Part shown: positions 1 to 11,539 of the stretch, one piece after another
Numbering within the stretch: the first letter of the stretch is position 1
Layout of the letters: each line of letters starts with the position of its first letter
NCBI GenBank assembly: GCA_022829145.1
Contig: CM040746.1
Coordinates: 29,207,832 to 29,271,831, forward strand
Direction: 5' to 3'
Length of the DNA: 64,000 nucleotides
From: Albula goreensis
Taxonomy: Eukaryota > Chordata > Actinopteri > Albuliformes > Albulidae
Notes under the pieces: model-generated
What the model was told of the DNA's origin: nothing
What the model saw: the letters and a program-made list of their open reading frames with translations, nothing else
Databases searched by the model: none
Translations under genes and position numbers: made by a program

Positions 1-2650
1 AAATGTATTTAATTCAGCCTTAATTACTTAATCTAGACAATGTAAAGTATAAAGAAAACAAACAAAAGCTCATAAACACAAAACAGTGAGAAACCTAAAA
101 ATAAGACTGGCTTTCTCACCATTTGTATTGTATTGTATAGGGAAATAAGCAGTACCTTTAATCTTTGGCGCAAGACTTGTTTCAGGTAGTAGTGATCGTA
201 AAAACATTTGCTGGAACAAGAGCTATCTTGTGGGGTAATTCCCCTTCAGGTGCAGTAGCTGTGATCGTGCTCGGAAAAGGCGGACACCGTTGGGGTGAAT
301 CGTTTGCACCACTGACATATTTCTCAGAAGCTAATCTGCTGAGGGCGGGGAGGGCTCTGCCTAGATGACTCTGGATGATTTCATCTGCCAAATATTCTCA
401 GTAACCTTTTGGGATACAAATAAAAGTGCCCTGTTCCACTAGCATACCTGGGCAAGCTATGCTCAGCATTGCTATCTGTATAACTCTCTATAGACCATAG
501 CAATTCTCAGGATAGATTTAATGAAGGCAACCATTGGTTATTTAGCACTCAACATTAACTGAGTAGAAATCCCCATGGAGTGAGAGCCTGAGGATTTTAT
601 ATTTAATCTTTTTCAACCATACAAGAGAACAGAGAACTCAGTTCTCTTTTGCACAGATGACCAGATGAGTCAAACTGTGATGAGATTTCAAAGGACTGTA
701 CATTTTGTGATTGTGTAAATTGATAAGTTTAGGTAGCAGAAACAGACAGCCAATTTTTTTATGGGAATTTGACCACAACACCAAGTTAACAGCCCCTCAA
801 CATACTGGAGCATTCCTTTGTCACATGACAACTAATTTCCACCTATTCGACCAGATCCACAGTTAGGACGGATAAGCCTAATGCATGATCGCAATTGTTT
901 ACAATTAAAAAATATAGAATAGCTATTGGAGTTTCTGCAGACTTCTTGACTTCCTATTTATTGCAAAAAAAGACAACTGGATCATGGTCATGCAGACTAA
1001 TGATGAACAAGTACATTCAGGTGTACCCATTTGAACTATTTATATAGACTTAAAGATTAAAGACTGAAGTCTCTTCTGCTAGACTGCAAAACCCTGACCC
1101 TAAATAAATGTAACTCAGCAAAAATGCTACCTCACTTAATCATTTTAGCTTTTTGTTTTTGGTCCAAAAAATGTCTATAATCAGATTCAGTTGATTGTAT
1201 TGGAGTGGCATACTTATCGAAAGAGGTTACTAATGGAGAGACATTTATGATGATATTTCATGGTTGCTGTCATCCATCCATGAAACATTTATGTTGTGCC
1301 AGTCAAATGCCTTCAAAAGTTAAATTGTACAAGTGAGACACTATCTCAGTTAAAATCATAACAATTGTAGATTGTTATGTATTGTATTGTAGATTGACAG
1401 ATTTAGAAAGAATATTAATTAAACATAATTGACATAAAATTCAAAGCCAGTATTGAGGATTTTGGGATTATAATGTTCATGTGTGGAATCACACTGTGGT
1501 CCTCCAGCACCAGAGCTACATCACGCCTCTTCATCACATCATACTTTATTTATTATCTAACACATAGACAAGTGCATATTCTCCTTTGACTAGCCGCTTG
1601 GCAGCTTGTGTGTTCTGAGTGGTGTTGTATTGATTTTGGGTCAGTCTGGCTGAGCTGTCCCAGGGGGCTAGTATATGAATATATTAGTTCTGTGAGATCT
1701 AAAGTACTGATTCACCCAGATGAATTGGAAGTCAGCTTTGTCTGGAGTCATTTGCTTGTTGTAAATGGTATGATATGGGTGTTCTCTCATCTAGGATTAG
1801 GTCACAATCCCAGACTATGTACTGTATTGTGTATTAATGTATTGCCTTGAAAAATAGTTCTCCATTCCAAATAATCTGAACAAAACACAACATGATAAAA
1901 GGAATGTTCCCCACATTAAAAATGGTCCAAAACAAACTTCTGCACAAATATGGTTATTTTTTCCCAAAAGAACGTGACATTGAGCATGTTTCATTAGTTT
2001 ATTGTCGTCCACACAGCTGTCACCCACAGCACAAGCAGAAGCTGAGTCTTTCTCCTTGAGATCAGTCACAATCTGTGATGGTTTCATTGTTGAAAAGGTT
2101 ATTTTACTTTTGGTTTTAGCTGCTGAATTTCCTCATTATGCAATAAAAGCTCAAGTGCCAAAAACCACAACTTGAGCTTGTCTCCAGCTAGATTGTCTTG
2201 GGCTGGTCTGTGCTGGAATTTGGTGCAGATGAAGCCACATATGAGCTGGTATTCTTCTCCACACTCCTATCTGTTGATCTTACCTGTGACCACTAATTGG
2301 TTTGAATCACAGCCCAAATTTTCATGTGGCATAAGTGTGAGGCATATTGTGATGTACAGTAATTTAAAAGGGTTCAAATTCATTGAGAGAGACTTCTGTC
2401 ATGGTACCTCTCAGTAGTTTCCAGGCATATTATTACCCATACCCAGACATAAAATTATACAAATAATGTTTTATGTATGACAGCACAATTTCACATTCAG
2501 TTAATCAAAATATCTATAACAATCAATCATTCCCTTGAAATTCAGTAATTCATGTTGAATTGTTTCATTAAAGGAATTAGCTTTTCTAATTAGCTATTTT
2601 TGATGGTTTTGGCATGAATGATGATGACAAATGCTGAAAATGAGCAAATT
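1..2650. other. Gene-poor left flank
   Basis: AT-rich intergenic DNA. Apart from one open frame near the left edge (listed separately) I see no exon with credible splice sites, no recognisable repeat and no RNA gene. The right end of this stretch borders the probable 3' end of the minus-strand RNF227-like gene. Confidence 0.5.
182..391 (-). other. Unassigned open frame, possible coding exon
   Basis: About 69 codons are open on the minus strand in a patch more GC-rich than its surroundings. Composition is protein-like, with a leucine/alanine-rich amphipathic start followed by a proline- and threonine-rich tail. The first codon of the open stretch is TTG, not ATG, so if real it would be an internal or terminal exon. 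The possible acceptors just upstream (an AG near 395 and another near 405) are weak. I do not recognise the peptide. It could be a chance frame or part of an old repeat. Confidence 0.2.
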
Positions 2651-2673
2651 ATTAAGAATTGGTTCTCAAAATG

Positions 2674-2679
2674 TTTATT
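2674..2679 (-). terminator. Candidate poly(A) signal of the RNF227-like gene
   Basis: An AATAAA on the minus strand lies about 480 bases past the stop codon of the spliced RNF227-like reading frame. It is the first clear hexamer I see at a plausible distance, so a 3' UTR of about 0.5 kb is inferred. Confidence 0.4.
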
Positions 2680-3157
2680 ACAAAATCAACTTCAAAATTG
2701 ACTACAGACATTTGAAAATAAATAAAAATTGTACACATTTTTAATCAAATACATGAAAAATGCAAGAAAAAACAAACTACAGTACATTATCCTATAACGT
2801 TTGAAATTTTTTCAATGCTCTCCCAATGGATTTGTTACTTCATAGTTTATATAAATATTAAATTATATAAAGCTGAGTTGTCGTTTATAAATATAGCTCT
2901 TAGTTAAACATAATGTTGTTTTAGCGGAATTGACCACAGAAATGCATCTAATCAGAAGTGCATTGAAGAGTCAATATAGTAGGCTACTAATACTGTCCAA
3001 AAGCAGCGACCGTTTGTAGTTGGTGACCAGTAGGTATTTTGTCCGTCCACTGCTCCTAGCCATGACGTGATGTATCCCACCAGACGATCTCTGCCAAGTC
3101 GCACAGGTAAAACCACACCTCTCTAAATGCGCGTCGTGGGTGCACATTTTAGGGGGT

Positions 3158-3969
3158 TTACATCATGTAACAGGACATCAAAGCAAGGTCTCTCATATCT
3201 TCCTCTGTCATACATTCTGGGCGAAAACAATGAGAGAGAAAAATTACTCCAATATGAAAGTAAGTTTACTGTAAATCTTCAAATCAAAGAAACATAGGGC
3301 CATTCGCTAAAAAAAATCTGTCGACTGTACACTTGTTGTCACTTGCGTAAAATGAATGCCATATGTCTTATTTTGAACCAGAACTTTCATTATTATAGTC
3401 TACATATTGTGTTTCATTATATATATATTGTTAGTTTGTTACTTATAGAGAATATTACTATGTAAATATAATTTGCTATAATACTTACGACTTCGATCGC
3501 GCTGAAAGTTCTGGCTACTATTCCCGACAAGTCTTCCACAAAAGCGCTTAACAGATCTCCAGAGCTTGCCTTTTCGTGACCGAGGAGCAGCGTTCCCGTC
3601 CACTGCTTGGTAAGCATTCTCGAAACAGCTTTTTTCGCCAGCCTCGCTGTCCTCGTCTTCACTCTCGCTATCCTCAGCTGAACTGTTTTGAAGCACTCCA
3701 GCATTTAAGATGTACCTCAGTACATCTTCGTCAACCCGAAGTGACCGTCGTACCCCCTCGGCTTCGGTTCTGAGAACAGATGAGGAGAAGCGGCACAACG
3801 GACAGACGATCGTAACAGTGAGATCTTCGGAGGCTTGGGGCGTCGAGGACCTGGATAAAGTAACGAGACAACTTTCGCAGAAAGTGTGACCACAGTTCAG
3901 TTCCCTTGGACAGCGACGACCTGTATTGTATACTCTATAGCAAATACCGCACTCTAGTTCTGAACACAT
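3158..3969 (-). CDS. rnf227: RNF227-like RING-finger protein (two coding exons)
   Basis: Probable E3 ubiquitin ligase of 179 residues. Coding exons are 3969-3489 and 3216-3158. The first ends in a strong donor (GTAAGTAT) in phase 1. The second follows a pyrimidine-rich acceptor ending GCCCAG, and together they stay in frame to a TAA. The start is the ATG at 3969 with A at -3; the frame is open upstream but has no other ATG. A C3HC4 RING is complete: C7, C10, C26, H28, C31, C34, C56, C59. Next come a serine/glutamate-rich acidic stretch (about residues 88-113), then a basic tryptophan-containing segment (LWRSVKRF). The last exon encodes 18 further residues, ending in a D-M-R-D-L-A-L-M-S-C pattern. 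As I recall it, human RNF227 has the same order: RING near the N-terminus, acidic linker, WRALRRLW-like segment and a similar Cys-containing tail. No membrane segment is seen. Family is firm, orthology probable. Confidence 0.75.
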
Positions 3970-4046
3970 TTTCTTAACAGGATTGTCAGACCTACACAAG
4001 TCACCGCCAAAAGATTTTTCTATTTTCGCAACTGTTGCTTGCTTGA

Positions 4047-4053
4047 TTATATA
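4047..4053 (-). promoter_or_regulatory. TATA box of the RNF227-like gene
   Basis: TATATAA on the minus strand in the context GGCTATATAATC, about 78 bases upstream of the ATG. This predicts a start site near 4020 and a 5' UTR of roughly 50 bases. The spacing supports a single-promoter, unspliced 5' end. Confidence 0.5.
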
Positions 4054-4060
4054 GCCTACT

Positions 4061-5640
4061 GTACTACGTTACAGAAGGGAGGGACTTAAGTTCGGGAAAG
4101 CCGAAACTCTTGACAAAACATACTTGATGATGTCACCGATATTACAGTCCTCACGTCTCTCACGTTGCCCAAGGCTGTGACAACCAATCTCAGTTCTCCT
4201 GAACATTTAAGGTAGATTTTAAGATTGGTGAAATATTTTGACGGTTTAAAAATTCATTGACAAGATAATGATTTATGTTGGGTGGAAAATTGCTTCAATT
4301 TTTACGGATATTCGTTTCCTTTTTTCTGATATCTGATTAATCTTGATGCAGGTCCAGATAGTTTACATGAAAGGCTATTTGAATAAATGTAGGTTGTAAA
4401 CTGATGTACCATTCAAAACACATCTTTCCACGTCAGGCTTTATTTAATAAAAAGGTGAATTTTAAAATACATGACTATGCAAATATGGACATACATTGAA
4501 AAACAATATCCTAACGGGAAAAGGAAGATAGGGAAGCCCCTTGAAGTGAATGACAATTGATCAGTACTCACAAGAAGAGAGGCTGGGTGAATTTGCCTGG
4601 AACAACTGCATGTTGTTAAATGATAAAGGGTATATTAGATTGCCTTTTTATTTGAAGTTTTGTATTCAGATGAAATTGTATTTTAGGTATTTATTGATGT
4701 ACTAGAATTGCTGTACTAGAATCTATTATCAGTTTTTTATGCCTATCTCTCTTATGTGTTTGATGTAACTCTATTTATGTACCTATTCATACCGTCTTTT
4801 GTGAGGCTTTTTGCTTTTACTGTAAAAATTAACTTAAATGTAACGGTGATCTAATTGGTGCACTTATTTGATTGATTTGGTGTTTTTCTAACCTGGAATT
4901 TATCTTTTGGCTTCCATGTGTCCTGTGGATCCTGAATAGCATAATAATCCAAATAAATCATCCCAATGGTGCATGGTGGCTGGGACTATTTCATCTTTTC
5001 AGTAAAGATATTTTGGTCTGTAACTATGTACTACATGTTACACATTTTGTTTATCTGATCTAGTTTATTAGATCTTTATTGGTTTTGTATTCACAACTGA
5101 ATGCACAAAATGTCCGGTTCTTTCTCCTTATGCTTGTCTTGAAAAAGCTTAAAAGCTTCTATACTTCCATATATGCATGTAGGTATATACATGATAGTAA
5201 CACATTTCAAAAATAATCTTTTGATCTGAATATACTCATGTTTTTAAGTCATTTCTGATAACCAGATACATCCATACTTTCTTACAACCATATATAAACA
5301 ATTAGAAATCCTTATTCATGAAGAGCATAGCCTGAAAAGTAATTAAATCCTCTTCAATTTTTAAGAAAGTATTTCAGAAATTGTCTGTAATGTCTGATAA
5401 AAGATTTTTTTCCAGGAAAATTTTAAAGACAACTTAAAAAAATTTCTCAGCCTTCTGTCAGTTATCTTTCCTGCCTTGAACAAGTGACATTCTCCCATGG
5501 AATGCAATTTATATTACCAGATGGTTTTAAGGTTTCTGGACATTTAGGTAACACTATAACTGTAAAAGAGAGACCGCTAGCTTAATCATTACAGGTACTG
5601 TGTATAAGTATTCTGTCTACCTTAATTTACTCTTCACATT
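4061..5640. other. Intergenic, upstream of the RNF227-like gene
   Basis: AT-rich DNA with no recognisable exon, repeat or RNA gene. The first ~150 bases are likely promoter-proximal sequence of the minus-strand RING gene. Confidence 0.4.
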
Positions 5641-5730
5641 ATGACAGAAATAAAAGCCACACCCACAGTGTTTCAGTTGGAAGATCTCCCTGCTGTGACG
5701 TCAGGCTTCCGCCTCTAAAATAAACTTTGA
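5641..5730 (+). promoter_or_regulatory. CRE-containing, promoter-like patch
   Basis: A perfect palindromic cAMP response element (TGACGTCA, 5696-5703) lies 30 bases after a CACCC-type box and just before an A/T-rich TATA-like run (CTCTAAAATAAA). The patch sits between two head-to-head RING genes, about 1.7 kb upstream of one start codon and 5.2 kb upstream of the other. It could serve either gene or be a chance cluster. I see no attached exon. Confidence 0.25.
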
Positions 5731-6819
5731 GCTAGGGCACATACTCATCCAATTCAAGTAGTTATTGATCTGCTGATATCAGAATAAGGCAACTCAAACA
5801 ATTAAAGGGTATTGTTTATTGAAAAGGCCAAAAAAACATCAAACAAATGTCTTTATTCAAGCAAAGTAACCTATTTTATATGTTAAAAGCAATAGCTGGA
5901 TCCCAGGCCATATAAACAAATAATCAGGGACAAGTGTACATAAAGCAAAGTTGTAATTTTAAACGTATAAATCTATTAATGTGTTTGTGTATTTAGTGTT
6001 ACTCATTACTATTCAGAGGCTACTAAGGACATGGAATTTGTTTAAAACTCCCTCTCTCCAATAAAACTAGAGAAGACTTGAAATGATTCAATATAAAAAG
6101 TAGACAACATCATGTGGCAGCCTGTACATGTCTCTGGTTTCAGTCATAACATCTCTTGATAACATCTCTTATATTTCTATATGACAGACAAGTAGTACAA
6201 TGTCCAGTGCTAAATTAACTCCTAATTCATTTGCATTCCATATGATATTTTTGTACTCTGTCAGAGCTGATACAACATTGAATGTTTAGTGGAGTAGCAG
6301 TCATTGTTTTATTTTGATAGTACAAGATTGACAGAAATTTTGAAGCATTCTTGTAATTTCCTTCAAGGTATTTCATATAGATCAAATTTCTGTGCTGAAA
6401 AAAAAAACAGATTCAGTTGCTCTTTATGTTATTTTAAGGTTGCTTCTGATAGGAAAGTATCTGAATTCCAAGGTATCCAAACATCCAAGTTATTGTTTGA
6501 AAATCACAGCTATGACCACAAAATACAAACTCTATATTAAAGGGTGAAATTTACAAGGGCAGCATGCGCTTCAGTTGTGATTTACTCAGTATGAGTCACA
6601 TTTGGAGAGGGCAGAGTCCAGCAAACAGTACAGTGACTCATTCACTGGGTCTGACCCCAGGAAGTGATTAACTGTGGTCCTTAAAATCACCGTTAGAACA
6701 ATACATTCCATTACATTTTGATCAAAATCATGAGCACACTTGAGGTCTTGCAGTTTCCTTTGAATATTCTATCATAATATTCTTGTGTATTTCCAGGCAT
6801 TGATTTCTCCTCTTTGAGC

Positions 6820-7125
6820 AGTATGGTGGCTCAGTGGTTAGCACTGAGGTTTTCTCTTTTCCTCACAGGGTCAAAAAAACAAGAAGGTTAGGTGGATTGG
6901 ACTTGCCAAATTGCCCATAGATATATTTGTGTAATGTGTGTAATATATGTGTGTTTTTACTGTCTGGCCCTGAGATGGACTGACCACCTGTCTGGGTGTC
7001 TTCCTGCCCCAGTGTATTCTGGGATAGAACCCACCCCCCAACCCCCACATCCAACACCCTAGGATTGTATGAAGCAAACACAGATACATTATCACTTCAC
7101 TGTGGACTGTAATAAATTCATTCAA
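6820..7125 (+). repeat. Old teleost SINE-like repeat copy
   Basis: Starts with GGTGGCTCAGTGGTTAGCAC, the hallmark 5' end of a repeat abundant in fish genomes. It continues with the family's usual order: a GGTTAGGTGGATTGGA block, an AAATTGCCC block, a GAGATGGACTG block and a C-rich segment after TGGGATAGA. The middle is partly lost and substitutions are many, so the copy is old. A second copy lies on the other strand at 59160-59475. Confidence 0.7.
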
Positions 7126-7927
7126 CTGATTTTGAAAAGAAAAATATTTGGCAGGAAGATGGCTGGGCTCTACAGTAACTATTTTAGATCATTCTAGAGT
7201 AACTGTTTCACAGGTATATCAAGAAAAAGGGAGTATAATAATTATATATTTGCTTCCTCATACTACTTAGATCAACAATGTTCAACAGTTATGTTTTTAC
7301 CTTTCATCAAACAAGTGGCACAGATTACACTGTTAAACAGAGTGGGGTCTCACAAGTTCTCCTGCTGTATGTTTCATCGGTGCGCTGCCACTTGGTTGAT
7401 AGGACCATTAAAGGGATAAACTATCTGGGCGGTCTGAGCATTCCAGACATTGCTTGTAACTCCAGTTACTCCTGGCAGAAAAAATGAAATGATGCCATAA
7501 ATGTTAAGCACAAATCATAGCACAAGTATTTTACCTGTATGTTTATAATCTGTTTAGGCCAGATTGTTGCATTATTCTTCACCATACAGTAACACAAAAA
7601 TGCACATAGCACTATATATTTTCCTGCACCATGGAGAAGGGAGTATAAGATACAGGGAATAAACAAATAAGATTGTGAGTTGATGGCTTGTTCATTATGT
7701 GTGACTGAAGGGAAGGTTAGGGGCATCCATGGAACTGGGATTAGCCTCTGTTTTCAGTCTTGCAGGCAGGTCCTGGAGGAGGATTTGAGGGGGATTTGTG
7801 GGAGGGGGTGGATTGATGCTATTCCCTGTCCTAGTAACCCGCACACTGCCACAGAAATAATGTCAGGGTAACCAGCTCAACTCCCTGAGCATGATGGCAA
7901 GCAGGGAATGGATGGAGAAGTGAGTGG

Positions 7928-7995
<68 letters not shown>

Positions 7996-10740
7996 CTAAC
8001 ACGGGTACAGAGAGACAAAAGACTGATGAAGAAGGAGTGACACTGATGTAAATAGAGATAAACAGGAAAAGGAATCAGGCTTAGTACTGTTTCAAACTGA
8101 TGTCTGTTCTAATACACATAGAAGTAATGGGATTGTGGGTCAGAAGTTTGGGACACCAGAGGGACCCTGAGGTTTGCCTTGGTTGACGAAGCTTATGAGG
8201 TGGCAGGTATCTCTTTACCTCTTTTTTGAATCCCTCATAGTGATTTTGGAGTGAACATATATGTAAATGTACATGTACACATACATACATTTGTATGTGT
8301 GTATGTGTATGTGTGGTTTAACAGTCTTGCCGTTATGGTGGTACTGCATTAGCCCGAATGTGTTTGGCCTCCACTGACATTACAATACATGAATCCAGCT
8401 TTCCAATGTTCACACTTCACAAGTTATGCATTACTTTCAATTTCTAAATGTTTATGGTGATTTGCAGTTTATCAAATTGTTGTATCATAAATGTGTTAAT
8501 TAGTGAGTACATGTGTGTCTGTATATCTGTATGTGTATGTGTACTGTATGTGTATATACCTGTAAACTACCCACTGTCCCAAGAGCATGGATCCACATTG
8601 CCAGGCAACTACCCCTAAGTAAGTGTTGCTGTTCCTTTGTCATCAGTGGCTTGGGACTTGCATGCCACAGGAATAAAATCAGGTACATTAAGATATCCTA
8701 TTTGGAGAACAGTCTACAGAAACATAGTCACATGGAGTTATTGCTTTACATATCTAATCAATGTTACAATCACCATCATTGTACTGTGTTTATTGTGTCT
8801 TGGTCTATTGATCTATTGTATTCTGTGTCAAGTTCATTTTATATTACACTGGTATATTAAGTGACCATGTAACTGTCATATCCAGCTTGTGTGAAACTAA
8901 AGTCACACAGTAAGAGTTACTCAGGGTATTATGCTCTATTTTGATAGATAGTGCCATGAATCTTGAATCTAAAACAGAGCCTTTTGTTATTTGCTCTGTA
9001 CATTTCACTTTAGTTGTCATATATCCTTTCTTTGTAGGGAAACTTTTTTGCTTGACTGTTATTGTATTATTGCACTCTTGTCTCCAGGCACTGGAACAAA
9101 ACATTTGGATGCACTTATACTGTCTTAGAGATATTTATGCTACATATCTTACAAGGAATTTTAATTGTCCCTAACACTACTGGATAGAAGCAAACATGAA
9201 GTTTGTTAATGAAATTGTTTTAAAGACCCTGCAGTGAAGAACAGCTGAATGGATCCAGCTGCTGCATGGGGAAATGATTGTAATTACTTCCATTCTTGGC
9301 CCCTACCCTTTTCTTGTTCTAGCAGTATGGCCTCTACCTGGTCCTCCAGTCCATTCTAGCAGATTTCTGTATTCTTTAAATGAATAACACAATGGGAGCT
9401 CATTAATAAAAATGCAGATGAGCTGTATCAGTGCAGGAAGCACTTTAAATGAAGGGACACTTCAGGAATTCACCCTAGAGAAAGACAGAGTAGTCTTGCA
9501 GACAAATACTGAACCTTCATGAGAAGGATGAAGCTATCCCAAGCTTCAAATGTTAAAAACTATCCTATGTGAAACAAATGAATGAAAACTTACAGCAATA
9601 CGCTCCTGAGAGAGACAGCGAGAGAGGGGGTGTTTTACAGCCTTAAACCACACTTGTGGTTCACCTAAATGACACGAAGTTGAGGTCCACTGATACATGT
9701 GAGGGTCTGGAGTTCGCTCTGCCTCTATTTTCACCTTACAAATGTTGCAGTGTGGATAAGGCTCCCAGTACTGAGCTGGTTGAACACAATAAACACTGAG
9801 TTATTATCAATTTCCTCCCTTACAAAAAACAGTCATTTCCAGCATTCAGTGTCATGGCTCAAGTTTGCAGTGGATCTGTTCTTCATGCCAGTGATTGTGG
9901 CCAATGGGTAATATCAAATCTCCATGGTCTTTGGAAATGGGCAATCCTCATTACTGCTCACCACTTTTAATTGTGAACCAAAAGAAAATTGTGAAAAACG
10001 TAGTTTCTCTCAAAGTTATTGTATTTATGTGGAACACATTGGTTGCATGTATACTGTTGCGCCATATAACCAATATATCTGTTAATTCAATAAGCACTTG
10101 TCTCAATAAATGTCACTTACAAACAGCTTTCATTAAAGTGCCTCACTCAGTGAAGGACAGTTAAAACTCTTTGGGGGATTGTAAGGAGGAATGGGGCAGT
10201 CAATGTATTTTGACTAACAAGACAAGGTGAGCATTAAGTTGTGGGAGGCCTTCAAGCAACTGGTTACTGGTCAGAATATTTAAAAATATGATGGCTCAGT
10301 TCCAGAAAATGTAGTAATATGACTGGCCACACCAGCCAACGTGAGTTACAAAAAAACACCCACACAAGCCTTTTTGTATGTACTTTGTAAGTCACTCCTG
10401 ATAAGAGTGTCTGCTTAACTTGATGTTTAACTAAATGTATATGTAACAGTCCTTGCTACGTACATAATGACACATAAAGAGAGTAGAAAGAGAAATACAT
10501 GGAGCTGGGGACATACAGAAGTGTTTTTAGCACAAATCTGATGGGTAAGAAACCAGGGTACATCCACACACATATCTCTGCAAACAGTGCAAGGTTCAGC
10601 CCAAGACTGGGAATGGGCACAGAAAGTGGAGCATGTCATCCAGCCTTTTGCTATTTGATATCCCTACCAAGAGTTGGGGCACATAACAACAGCCCCAAAG
10701 TTGTAACTTAGGAGAAAGGTAAAAGATCAACCAGGATTTT
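7126..10740. other. Intergenic between the two RING genes
   Basis: No exon with convincing splice sites. It holds one long AG microsatellite (listed) and a cryptic TG/CATA-rich patch near 8260-8310. A short open frame at 8513-8860 overlaps the TG-rich sequence and looks like chance. An untranslated first exon for the RING gene at 10857 may lie here. A GTAAGA donor-like site near 10545 is one candidate, but I cannot confirm it. Confidence 0.4.
7931..7990. repeat. (AG)30 microsatellite
   Basis: Thirty uninterrupted AG dinucleotides. The lack of interruptions suggests it is polymorphic in length. Confidence 0.95.
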
Positions 10741-10856
10741 TCAACTGTGGTCTCTTTTCCAGATCTCCAGTTTTCCACCACACAGACGACCTTTCAGAGT
10801 ATTCCATCAGTGTTTTGACCCCTTCAGCACAACCATACGCAGCTGTGTCTGTTTCA

Positions 10857-11477
10857 ATGGCAGAGCTTCCAGACACAGCGGAGTCACAGCCTCAGGACCA
10901 GCACACTGGCTCTGGGGAAGTGGCGGAGGTGGAATGCCCCATCTGCTACCAGGAGTACAACCAGGAGGGAAAATGCCCCCGTATGCTGGAGTGTCTTCAC
11001 GTCTTCTGCACTGAGTGCCTACAGAGAATCCAACTGTCACCCACCCAGCCCCCAGATCCCAACAGCCCCCCATCAATCTCCTGTCCCCTGTGCCGCCACC
11101 CCACTCCCCTGGAGACCGGTGATGCCCTCTCCCTCCCTTGCAACTCTCGCATCCTGGCCCAGCTGCCCCCCATGGCATTCCGCATGCCCATCTCTGTCTC
11201 TGCCCGCCTAGCCACTATCACCCAGCGGGTGGTGCTGTCCCTGGAGTCACGGGATGCCCGCTTCATCATTCTACCTACCGTGAGCCTGCGTGTGGAACAG
11301 ATGGGGACAGAAGAGGAGCTCCGTCGCACTGCTCCCTCTGCTGGCCAGTTGGAAGTGCAGCAGCAGCAAAGGCGGGCTCTAGTATGTGTCCAACTGCTGG
11401 CCCTTATCTTCTGGATCCTCTTTGTCTTGACCTGTGTTGTGGGAGTAGTCTTTGGGCCAAACTTCTTTCACAACTAA
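10857..11477 (+). CDS. C-terminally membrane-anchored RING-finger protein
   Basis: Probable tail-anchored E3 ubiquitin ligase, 206 residues, coded in one exon. A C3HC4 RING is complete: C27, C30, C46, H48, C51, C54, C76, C79. After the RING come a linker with an L-P-C-N-S-R-I-L pattern, a polar Q-rich stretch and a single hydrophobic segment (about residues 174-199, rich in L, V, F) seven residues from the end. This layout is that of the RNF183/RNF186/RNF223-RNF225 group, and human RNF222 is also similar in length and topology. I cannot decide between them, so no symbol is given; nearness to an RNF227-like gene mildly favours RNF222. The start is the ATG at 10857. The frame is open further upstream but only from a TTG. 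A good acceptor (TCTTTTCCAG, ending at 10763) lies 93 bases before the ATG, implying a spliced 5' UTR. Confidence 0.85.
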   Translation: MAELPDTAESQPQDQHTGSGEVAEVECPICYQEYNQEGKCPRMLECLHVFCTECLQRIQLSPTQPPDPNSPPSISCPLCRHPTPLETGDALSLPCNSRILAQLPPMAFRMPISVSARLATITQRVVLSLESRDARFIILPTVSLRVEQMGTEEELRRTAPSAGQLEVQQQQRRALVCVQLLALIFWILFVLTCVVGVVFGPNFFHN

Positions 11478-11508
11478 GGGAAAGCCCAAAGGAAAAAAAA
11501 ACCTTGTG

Positions 11509-11539
11509 ATCAAGAATTTCCTCCAGGGAAATTCTTGAT
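11509..11539 (+). other. Perfect 13-bp stem-loop in the 3' UTR
   Basis: ATCAAGAATTTCC and its exact complement flank a five-base loop, 31 bases after the stop codon of the membrane-anchored RING gene. It would fold in the mRNA. No known element class is recognised: the loop is too large for a constitutive-decay triloop, and the stem is too short for a microRNA precursor. Confidence 0.6.

Noticed and set aside
4081-4115. GAAA-spacer-GAAA sequence upstream of the RNF227-like gene, resembling an interferon response element
   Set aside because: The spacer is three bases, not two, so it does not fit the ISRE consensus.
10807-11509. Long open frames on the opposite strand and in another frame across the second RING gene
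   Set aside because: They are shadows of the GC-rich RING exon; only the RING frame has a recognisable domain and an ATG with context.
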